Shown: positions 11,031-19,533 of the stretch, in pieces
How the letters are laid out: each line of letters begins with the position of its first letter
Position numbering within the stretch: the stretch's first letter is position 1
Assembly (NCBI GenBank): GCA_049999725.1
Contig: JBNGIS010035053.1
Coordinates: 1 to 25,135, forward strand
Direction: 5' to 3'
DNA from: Haplomitrium mnioides
Lineage: Eukaryota; Marchantiophyta; Haplomitriopsida; Calobryales
DNA: 25,135 nucleotides
Made by a program: the position numbers and the translations under genes
The notes under the pieces: model-generated
The model's input: only the letters and a program-made list of their open reading frames with translations
Told to the model about the DNA's origin: nothing
Databases searched by the model: none

Positions 11031-12293
11031 GACTCCACTCTATGTAGTTAAATAGACCATAGAGCACTAGTGCTTGAGGTGTTGAAGCTTCAATCTTATA
11101 TAGATAAACTCAATGTAGTAAGCTATTGTATCCAAGTGGCAAGTCAATTAGAAGTAGTTGCAAAAACTTGGTGAAGATATCAAATAGAGCAAACACAATG
11201 AGGATTTGTTGCTCTTATTAATTGTTAGCATGAGCTCAAAAATGCAATGATTTCAAGATTTAGAGTTCTAAACGCTCCAAAGATAGCAAGAGATCATGTA
11301 GCAAAATTGAAGCAAACATGATGCCATAACTTGCAAAAAGGAGGCGCAGGCGGGTCATCATTCAAGGTAAAATGAAGTTCTCAGCTTTCTCATGTTGAAG
11401 GAGGGAAAATCCAACCCATCTAAGGTGTATTTGATGGATCTTGTCAAGCGATGACAAGAAATTTGAAATGCTTCACTTTCGTTTTGAACCAGAAAGCTCA
11501 TTTTGATAGTTTCACTCGCGTTTTGAGCAAGAAAGTGAGAAAATTGCACGTGGTGGCATACACAGGAGGAGCTCTTTTGCTGATTGCGAGGACACAGAGG
11601 GGCGCTCCCTCTGTGCCATCGCGAAGATAAAAGGAAAGGCGTCATGCGTTTTTGCATATGTTTGCGAAGTAGAAGGAGAGGACGTAAGCTCGAATGAAAC
11701 ATTAAGCAACATGAAGGTGTTTGTTCATAGCACATAGCGATGAACGACATCAGAGTGTGCTGCGACTTTGGGCAGTTGAACGAGTTGCAAACTTTGCTCA
11801 GAGGAATGTTGCGAGCAGAACAGGTAGAATCGCATGTCAGTTCGTGAAGGCTAGCGTCGCGGGTTGCAAAAAAAACGGCAGCATGGGTTTGAGAGCTTTG
11901 CAAACACGGTTGGTGAGCTTTGTAAGGAATTTTTTTGACGTGGCTTTGATCATGTGGTGAAAAAAAAAGGTTCAAAAACATTGTAGCAAATGTTATGAGC
12001 TTCACAAACAATGTGTGTGACCTTTGCGAGCAAGTTTTAAAGGGACTTCTAAGATAAGTAGGTCTTTGCGTGAGAAGGTTTAAGGCGATTGTCAACACAA
12101 GATGGCATCACAACACTCAATGTGATTGTCTTGACATGTTCAGTTATAGTACACTACACAACTATCTTGACGCTACTGTAGAAGAACACTTTTGAGCTGG
12201 TTTTTGCTGCAAAACACTTTGCCCAATAGTTGGTTCTTAGGGAAGCCCGTCTTGACGCTGCTATAATTCTCTAATTATATCTAAAGCAACTCC
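11031..12293. other. Spacer with a less AT-rich, CG-containing low-complexity block
   Basis: Between about 11340 and 12090 the DNA is less AT-rich and full of words such as TTTGCGAG. A pair of similar segments begins TTCACTTTCGTTTTGA at 11472 and TTCACTCGCGTTTTGA at 11511, 39 bp apart, suggesting a worn repeat. A 246-codon minus-strand frame (12098-11358) begins with GTG, is rich in Ser, Cys, Leu and His, and shows no domain, so I do not call it a gene. Confidence 0.45.
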
Positions 12294-13670
12294 ATGGAGA
12301 TCTGGATAACGTTTAGGAAAAAGAAGTGCTCCTTAGAACCTAGCACATACAATGGCTCATTAGTACCTGGTAAATGCATGAGCCATGGGGCAGAGGCAAG
12401 GAGGAAGAATACAATATCCTTATGTTATAAAGTGCTCAGTGTGGTCCATGATTTATGTGTGCTCACCATGACAGAACTTAAGAAGAGGCTACTCATTGGT
12501 TGTTTCAGAAGCTTCTTCCCGAACCTCAAGAAGATTTCGGCATGGTTTGAAAAAATTTGTGAATAAAAAGGCTGGAAGGCCTCAGTGTTCACGCTAATAA
12601 GCAAAGGTTTTTATTCCGGTATCTACATAAGAAGATGGAGCCAGATCCACATTTCTTACATGAGAATCTTTATGTATGAAGAACATGAGGTGTATCTTCC
12701 AACCTTGGAGACATAAGTTTTACCACTTGATGGAACAAGCCTTAGTTCCTACTTTGATCACATTGTAATTCTTTCCTAAAGAGCTATGATTTCCAATGTC
12801 TTTGGAAATTTCATCCATGTCCCTCCAGCTCTGGATGGGATGCATGTTAGATTCTATGTTCAGCTATGCACATCTCAAAGAGTGAGTCCAATCTTGGAAC
12901 TATTGTGTCCTAAGGGCTCCTAATCCTAGGAGGTGGAATATAATGGAATACCTCTCAGATACTTCCTCTGCAATAGCATTGATCACTTGGTTGGTGAATG
13001 TCTTAAAGAGAGCGCACGTGGTTTTGCCCTGAAAAAGAGGGGGAGGCCCTTTGGCAGGCCAATAAGGGACCTTTAGGAAACGTGAGCTCTTCTCCATCAG
13101 TGACACAAAAGTTGGAGAATCAAGGAAAGCATTCATCAAAACTTGAGAAAGATAATAGAGATCACGCTAAAGCAAGTACACCTTCAAAGATTGTTGGTAA
13201 CAATCTAGTACAAGAAGAATCTGAAAGTAGTACCTACCATGGGAGAAAGGAATCAATAAGCCCAAAGTCAGTACAAGGAGAGAGGAGAGTTGTAACCTCT
13301 ATGCTAGGTAAAACCTTGGTTGCATCAAGTAGTGACAAAAATGCAGCTCCAGTTGAGTTGGCTTGTCGTACTGGAAAAAGGATAGGACAAGAAGGGACAT
13401 CTAATGTCCTTGATGATGTGGTTGTTGCAAAGGAAATGCAAGTTGAGACCCAAGTGGTAGCCAATAAGGAGCTTACCTCTAACATGGGATAGAACAAGTG
13501 GCAGAAGGTCATCAAGCTCTACAATCGGCATAACAAGCCAAAGAAAAAATCAATGGCCCTAAGACTTTGGATCACATCAAGTAGATCTTCAAGAAGAGCC
13601 AAAACCTTGAGCTCAGAGAAAATTACAAGGCAGATTTTGGCCAAAAAGTTGGACCGAATGTGACATAAAG
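12294..13670 (+). pseudogene. Decayed LINE-like ORF1 (DUF4283-type domain plus zinc knuckle)
   Basis: From 12294 to 13074 a single frame keeps protein-like content despite several stops (the first at 12564). It holds LIGCFRSFFPNLKKISAWFE, later GNFIHVPPALDGMHVRFY, and a degenerate zinc knuckle YFLCNSIDHLVGEC (12960-13001). In that CX2CX4HX4C motif the first Cys has become Tyr. A basic tract (LKKRGRPFGRP) follows. After a frame change near 13075 the frame continues 13082-13650 as a charged, Ser-rich tail, broken by one TAG at 13490. The order of nucleic-acid-binding domain, knuckle and low-complexity tail is that of plant non-LTR retrotransposon ORF1 proteins. The name is from family memory and no enzyme domain was seen here. 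Confidence 0.5.
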
Positions 13671-14179
13671 TACACCTCCGAGGGAAGAAAATTATGGAGC
13701 ATGAAGAAGATTCCTTAGAAGTCTCATCAAAGAATGATTCATTGCTACATAATGTAATCCTAACTTGACTATGTGTGGAACAAGAATGAAGATAGGGTCA
13801 TCAGCTATCAGATTTGTTGGAGTTCGTTTGAAGTAGAATTAACTAGTGTCTTACGTTAGTTATTTTCTGGATTGATGGCATGGGGTTAGTGATGTACCTC
13901 ATGAGAACATGTGATAGATTTTATTGTTAGATAGTTGTCATTGGACACCTTTGTGTCCCAACCTAGCTACCTTCAAGGAAGTGGTTTTCTTTAGTCCAAA
14001 CTTTGATGTTTTACCTCTTCAACGGTTGTATTTGATGTGTGGAAATAAATTTTTTACTTACTGTAAAGAAAAAAAATGAGTTATGTTAATCAATTTCAAA
14101 ATGCTATCATGAAAATTCACGATATGCGAGAAAGAAAAGCATTAGATTTTTTTTTCAAAGATTGAAGTCTTGCACGAGG
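13671..14179. other. Spacer, possible 3' end of the LINE-like relic
   Basis: No gene seen. An A-rich run (AAAGAAAAAAAATGAG, about 14065-14080) follows AT-rich sequence and could be the tail of the LINE-like relic. No target-site duplication was identified. Confidence 0.35.
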
Positions 14180-14520
14180 ATGAAAGCAACAATAAGAGAG
14201 CTTATTCAATTTAGAAAAGCAATACACATAGCAAAATGGTTTGGCTCATTATTTGTTACTATAGAAGTTAGCAACTAGTGGTATCAACGACTTGCATACC
14301 AACAAATAAGGTTGCATATATGGAGAACAACATAGTGCAATATTTAGCACTCATCGACGTGGAGCATAAGCATCTATGCCAAAATAGATGATGTTTTTAT
14401 TATGGACAATTTGGTCATGGAATTGCAAATTGCCCATATCACCAAGATTGACTTCTTCCTCTTGTTCAAGCAGTAATATTCGTAGAAGAAAATAAGGAAA
14501 ATGATAGATCTAAGTAAAAT
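14180..14520 (+). pseudogene. Retroelement gag remnant with zinc knuckle
   Basis: A CCHC-type knuckle is readable at 14392-14433: CFYYGQFGHGIANC followed by PYH. It fits CX2CX4HX4C except that the second Cys is Tyr. An acidic VEENKEND-like stretch follows shortly downstream. Surrounding frames are interrupted. This is most likely a fragment of a gag-type protein, family not determined. Confidence 0.45.
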
Positions 14521-14641
14521 TGGTCCAACAACTAATTGAGAGCTAGAATTAAAAGTTTGGCAAGAATTCAAAGTATATTGTTCCTTGCTTGATGGTATGG
14601 TTGATGAAAATTCTTATAGAATGAATTATTGGATAAGTAAC

Positions 14642-14698
14642 AACTGCTACTTTGAACCAAGAACCACTACTTGGTTCATGTTTCATTTTTTGCTCTCA
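14642..14698 (+). repeat. Element end (iii), terminal motif facing right
   Basis: Begins AACTGCTACTTTGAACCAAG, followed by AACCACTACTTGGTTCATGT and a T-tract. It closely matches element end (i) read on the minus strand. An internal hairpin pairs GAACCAAG with CTTGGTTC around an 8-base loop. AT-rich DNA and array 4 follow on its right. Confidence 0.6.
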
Positions 14699-15099
14699 AA
14701 AACCAATTTTGAAATTTTAGCATCCAAAATCATGATTTTGACGCTACTAATGCTTGTTTGCAAAAAAATTTAATTTCATATATCAAAATTGCTTATTTCA
14801 AGTTCACAGTGTATTCAAAAAAAAATCTTCTTATGAGAGTATTATCAAATTTGCTTTCATAAATTCTTCTTTAATAAACACGAGCATCATCGAACAAAAA
14901 ATATACCAAATGTACATGATATTTGTTGTTGAATATTTTCAAAAATAACCATGATATCATTAGTTTCAAAAATTGATGAAAAATTTTAAATTTTATCAAA
15001 AACAAATTCAATCAAAAAATATGCTTAAACACGCATGAACTTTGAACCATAGTCTCACAGCTTATGCAGGTAGAGTTTGTTGAAGCAAAATTTTGAATA
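14699..15099. other. AT-rich subterminal stretch
   Basis: Very AT-rich DNA between element end (iii) and array 4. The short frames here are Lys/Asn/Ile/Phe-rich and not credible as genes. One degenerate core word (ACACGCATGAACTTTGAACC) lies near 15029. Confidence 0.5.
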
Positions 15100-15275
15100 G
15101 ACTACTAAAACCAATGCCCGTTTGGACAACTAAAGTTGACGCAAGCTTGAACAACTAAAGCATATGCGCGCATGGACAACTAAAGCCAATGTGGGCATAG
15201 ACAATTGAAGCCCAGTCGAGCACAGACTATTGAGTAATTGGACACAAAGACCTTCCATGCAAGCATAGACCTTGT
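15100..15275. repeat. Palindromic-core minisatellite, array 4 (25-bp period)
   Basis: The word ACTAAAG and its variants begin at 15104, 15129, 15154, 15179, 15204 and 15229, an exact 25-bp spacing. The best core is GCATATGCGCGCATGGAC (15160-15177), with variants CCAATGTGGGCATAGAC and CCCAGTCGAGCACAGAC. A detached core TCCATGCAAGCATAGACC follows at about 15254. Confidence 0.8.
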
Positions 15276-15649
15276 TGCTAATTTTAATGAAAACAAATAT
15301 GTTTTGTTCAAAAATAATTTTGTGAAAGAAATTGAATCGTGAAGAAAATACTTAAAAAGGATTTGGAATACAACAAGAAAAAAGAGGAATCAAATAATAT
15401 TTTATGAGAAAAATACTTTATTATGTAAAAAAATAACATAAGTATGATGTTGCAACCCTATCTTCTTTAGGAAGATTGGTCTAATCTAAATCTCACGCTT
15501 GAGAAGCTTCAGCATTTGCGGCAATAAGAGAGTCTTGTCGAGACTTTCCAATCTAGGAAACTGCTATAGAATCACTAGATGCACGTGCAGTGCCAAGAGC
15601 TACATGCTCCTATATAGTATCTACGACTTGGTCACATCGGATGGCAAAG
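15276..15649. other. Spacer, AT-rich then 3' edge of the methyltransferase relic
   Basis: AT-rich DNA to about 15450. The minus-strand relic described next may reach into 15450-15650, but its frames there contain several stops and no motif I can name. Confidence 0.4.
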
Positions 15650-17734
15650 AAGCCATCATCAAAACTCTCTGAGGAATATAGATAGATTGGCATCTATCAT
15701 ATTCCACTACGATGCAATTTTGCATCAGCTTTAAAGCACAAACAAGGCATGTGTCGGACTCAGAGCAAAGATCTAAAATCCAATCTTATTGTATTGTTAA
15801 ATGGTCAATGAAAAAATTATACAAAGCCTAAGGCTTTTGGTGAACATTCACATGAGCATCATCTCTTGGATGTTTAAGCTTGGTCGACACAGCCGAGAAA
15901 CTGAACACACTTTGCATGATTTGCCAAGGTCACCCGCTTGCATCATCTGATTGCAAGTTGAAGAGCTTCATGCTCCGCTTGCTCTCCTTCATCCAGTAGC
16001 CCACAGCCCAATACTTGTGAGCATGAGCAATTCTAGGACCACCCGAATGATAAATATTACTTTTGTCCATGTAATAGCAAAAAGAAACACATGAGACAAA
16101 GGAAAAAAAGTAAAGGAAAAACAAAATAGATAAACTATCAAATGAAAAATTGAAATACAACTTACTAGACATCGTAGTCAACTGCATAGCAAACTTCCAG
16201 TAAAGCAAGATGGACTCTTAAACCTTCATAAACAAAATAAAGACAAACTAGAATCTGAATTGAAAAACGAAAAAAACACTAATCAACAATTTCTCAAAAA
16301 CTTGAATAGAATGATGACATCTTTAACTCTTTGGTGTGGATGGGATACTCTATCATTGCTTCTTCCCATGTTTTGTAGTACACCTCTAAGCAGAAAAACT
16401 TGACTATCACCACCAAAACCTTGTGTCTCTCCAATTTACGAAATATCTCTTTGATCGATAGCTCTCCAACTTCAACTCGTTTTAAATCGAGATTTTAATT
16501 TCATCAGGAAGACCCTAAATAGACCTTCAAAGTGTCCACTTTATGTCCTCCATTCTCAAGGAGTCTTTGGTCTTCAGCTTCTGTCTCTTGACAGTGTTCT
16601 TCTCCCACATGCTCTATTGTAAGTCCCAAAGCTCACCACTTCGAAATGCAAGCTAGAATCCATTGTCTTGAGAAGTGACTGTCTTTTCAAGAGTCGACTT
16701 TGGCTTAATCTCCAAAGTCTCCAACACTAACTCTCTTTTTAATTTCTTGGATGACACCATCCCACTCTCTATGAACCTCTGATGCCAATATTTGACCTTT
16801 TGAATTGAGGTCATTTACAACCTATATCTTTGGTCGCAATTGTCATCTGTTGCAAAAATATAAGCCTCTGTTGGAGTTAAACCCATATACACATAACAAT
16901 TGCATAGCGACAACATTGGATTCTTCGCTCCATATTTTGTGATTAAAAGCTACCTTGCAACAACACTGCGATTTCCCATTGCAATCTCATACATATACTT
17001 GTCACGGTTCTTCAGATCGAACTCTGACTTATTCTTTAACTCACACTTTGGGTCCACAACAACAATTAAATATTTATTGGTGAACATTCTTTGCGCTAAA
17101 AGCTCAACAAAGTCCTTATTCAACCTTCTAATCTGGAATGGCCCCCAGTTGTCCACTCCAAGTTTTGAAAGGTTTGAATTCTCTAGCCGAATTGTAATGG
17201 TTTCCTCTCGGACACTACACTGCTGGATTGCAAACTCTTGAATTTCATTCTTATCTTCCTTAGAAACTATGTGGTGGTCCATCTGCTCACTCTCTTGAAA
17301 GGTTTGGAGCCTCTTGTAGGATTGCCTTCTTGATCTTGATATTAGAGCCTGCACAAGCTCTGGTTCTGCTTCCTCTTTTGAGCTGCTCGGAGTTGAAGAC
17401 AAAGAGGAGTAGAAGATAACCTTGATGAAGATAAGGAGGGTGTTGGCTCCTCCTCAATAACTGGTACCAAAACAAGCCTCTTATTCGGAACGACTTGTTT
17501 CTTCTTTTTTGGAGCCTTGACTGGCTTCACCACCTTTCTCGTTTTGGCAGTTGATGGTCATGATGTTGCTGCCGCTGACATTGTCGTCGCACTTGGATGC
17601 ATTACTAGTTGCGCAATGTGAACTCTCTACTTGAACTTTAGCAATTTGATGTTGATGGCCATCTTGATGAAGTCTCATTCGACGCGTTTTGCATCCAAGT
17701 AGGCATCAACAAAACCCGCCAAATATTGAGTGAA

Positions 17735-18144
17735 CTGAAAAAAAAAATGTTCAAAGATGCTAAAAAAATCTCCATATGTTTATAAGGAGTTAAAATGTAC
17801 TAAACCTGCAAGCTAAGTTAAAAAAGACTCTCAAGAGTTCCTACGCGAATGGACTCCAAAGTCAATGCGCGCATTGATAGCAGAGTCCATTCACACAATG
17901 ACTGTAAAGTTTCTACACATAAGGACTACGCAGTCCCTACACGCATGGACTCCAAAGTCCATGCTCGCATAGACTAGGGAGTCCATACGTGCATGGACTC
18001 TCTAGTCTATGCTCCCTTGAACTCCTTAGTCCATGCTTACTTTAACTCTTGAGTCAATGCGTACATGGACTCAGGAGCCCATGCCCGCATTGAGTTCTGA
18101 GTTAGTGAAAAAAAAACAAATGAAAAATAGTTTTAAGATCTTAC
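17735..18144 (-). other. Putative intron in the methyltransferase-like relic
   Basis: On the minus strand a strong donor (GACATG|GTAAGATC, 18144) and acceptor (TTTTTTTTTTCAG|TTCACT, 17735) bound 410 nt. The flanking reading frames are protein-like: MNQRDIFTKHL upstream, FTQYLAGFVDAYLDAKRVE downstream. They stay in phase across the join, apart from a stop in each. The intron is mostly filled by array 5. Confidence 0.5.
17832..18100. repeat. Palindromic-core minisatellite, array 5 (11 units of 24 bp)
   Basis: GTCC and variants begin at 17837, 17861, 17885, 17909, 17933, 17957, 17981, 18005, 18029, 18053 and 18077, an uninterrupted 24-bp spacing. The unit is almost entirely the palindrome itself (for example AGTCCATGCTCGCATAGACT at 17956), so spacer sequence is nearly absent. 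The array lies within the putative intron at 17735-18144. Confidence 0.9.
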
Positions 18145-18384
18145 CATGTCGTTGTTCTTAGCCGACTATAGATGCTTGGTGAAGATGTCTCTCTGGTTCA
18201 TCTCTGAAAACAAAAACCATTTGCAATAGGCCTTGCAGAGGGTAATGCTATCCATTGACTGCACAAGCAGCTTGATGTTGGCTTGATGCACCTCTCTTAT
18301 CATTCTTATTTGGACCAAAAGACCTAGGTTATATTTTTCACCTTCACCAGCAAAAAGGTAAAGGTGTTGATCTATATCTTTCAT

Positions 18385-18962
18385 GGATCCACAATTAAGT
18401 AGCCATTTCTAGTCTAATTTATATGACTATAAAACCTTTAGAACATATGAATACCTACAAGGCTTTGGTTGAGCATGTTTGAGAACATTGACCTATGATA
18501 TCATTTTACCAAAAGTAAGAATTGGTAGAATTTGAGGGCAAAAATTTGACGAACAAAAGCTCACAAAAAGCGAAAGGTTGAAATGGCAAAATAACAAAAA
18601 ATTGCAAAAACAGTGATGAAAAGAAAACAAAAAACTAGAAAGTGAACTTGCGACAATGGAAAGAAGTTTTCCATTGTCGTTTTTTTCATACATAAATTTC
18701 AAAAAATGTATTTTCCCACCAAAAAATGATTTGCGAAGCTCTTAGCACATAGGTTCTTGTGGTGCAAAAAACGTTAGTATATAAAGCATCATTTGTTTTC
18801 ATCTTTCCAAATATTTTTATCATTTTCTTCTTAAAAAGTTCACAATTTTGTCATTTTGCAAAATTGCCTTTAAAAACACTTATTTTAGATAGGTCGATAG
18901 AGGTTGACAATATTTGTTAAAATAGCTTCTTCAAATAGTTGATTCTCTAGTAAGCTTTATCA
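18385..18962. other. AT-rich spacer between two divergent relics
   Basis: No gene seen. It separates the minus-strand methyltransferase-like relic from the plus-strand transposase-like relic, so it may have held promoters for both. A minus-strand frame at 18493-18702 is Phe/Ser-rich low complexity. Confidence 0.5.
18778..18785 (+). promoter_or_regulatory. TATA-box candidate
   Basis: TATATAAA lies 178 bp before the ATG at 18963, in a plausible place for a core promoter with a moderate 5' leader. In DNA this AT-rich, chance occurrence is quite likely. Confidence 0.25.
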
Positions 18963-19433
18963 ATGGCTGGAGTTCTTAAAAGCAAGAAGAGGTTAGAATT
19001 CCAAGATTCATGTTCACAAAATAGTGCTACTTTTGACCGACAGCTAGAGATTTGTTCAAACTGCAATTCTTTGGAGGTAAACGATGGACTACCCAAAGCG
19101 TCAAGTGTCATGACGAGTATATTGGGGAAAAAGATGGTTTCTTTTGAATCAAATAGCTCTACTTGGAAAGATCAAGAAGGTGAACTCTATGCGCAAATAG
19201 GATCAGAGATTGAACCATATACGCACATCTAGTCAAGGAGTGAACCTAATGGGCGCATAGGATTAAGGAGTGAACAACTTGCTCACAAAGGATCAACGAA
19301 GGAACCCATTGCTCGTAGAGAATTGAAGACACAACTTTTTGCACGCACAAGATCTTTGTTATCAGTTAAGCCGTCAAAGTTGAATCATTTTTTTGACTAC
19401 TCCAACAGGTCAGCAAAAAGACATTCAACTTAG
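18963..19433 (+). pseudogene. First reading frame of the transposase-like relic, with a 10-residue repeat
   Basis: Starts with ATG (CAATGGCT context, G at +4) as MAGVLKSKKRLEFQDSCSQ and stays open to TAG at 19230. The same frame continues to 19433 after that single stop. From 19182 the frame passes through array 6, whose 30-bp unit equals 10 codons (GELYAQIGSE, then SEPNGRIGLR, SEQLAHKGST, KEPIARRELK). I do not recognise the N-terminal part. It is charged and Ser-rich, with two Cys (SCSQ and ICSNC). Position and strand suggest it is the 5' part of the following relic, but this is inference. Confidence 0.4.
19182..19361. repeat. Palindromic-core minisatellite, array 6 (30-bp period, in frame)
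   Basis: The word GAAC starts units at 19182, 19212, 19242, 19272 and 19302, with a diverged sixth (CAAC) at 19332, exactly 30 bp apart. Cores include CTATGCGCAAATAGGA and CTAATGGGCGCATAGGA. The period is a multiple of three, and the surrounding reading frame is kept apart from one stop. Confidence 0.8.
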
Positions 19434-19533
19434 AATTTCTAGATGATTGTGGACCTTTCTTTGTCCTCATCTAATAAAGACCTAGAAATTCAAGATCAAA
19501 ATGTGTTTGTCTAAAAAATAAAATAAAATAAAA

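Larger units (their letters stand above)
15650..18384 (-). pseudogene. Decayed ParB-like / DNA N6-N4 methyltransferase gene
   Basis: Minus-strand pieces in colinear order. Around 17160-16950, GPFQIRRLNKDFVELLAQRM, then IVVVDP and EIAMGNRSVVA fit a ParB N-terminal pattern. At 16490-16330, GELSIKEIFRKLERHK and TWEEAMIEYP follow. At 16040-15930 come HKYWAVGYWMK and DDASGDLGKSCKVCS. At 15840-15650, QKPKALYNFFIDHL, DWILDLCSES and VVEYDRCQS match the end of N6/N4 methyltransferases (KP..L...I, then the motif I region, then the acidic strand). The glycines of motif I are lost, stops and frameshifts are frequent, and no DPPY-type catalytic motif was found, so it is non-functional. Upstream, 18384-18166 and 17700-17540 read as further exons around an intron. 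The family fit is from memory of similar plant mobile-element proteins. Confidence 0.5.

Noticed and set aside
11358-12098. 246-codon minus-strand frame
   Set aside because: It begins with GTG, has low-complexity Ser/Cys/Leu composition and no domain, and lies in a worn repeat block.
13234-13531. Two minus-strand frames opposite 13082-13492
   Set aside because: They are antisense to the charged tail of the LINE-like frame and carry no recognisable features.
17832-18100. CRISPR array
   Set aside because: Units are tandem with almost no spacer, the repeats are diverged palindromes, no cas genes are present and the context is eukaryotic.
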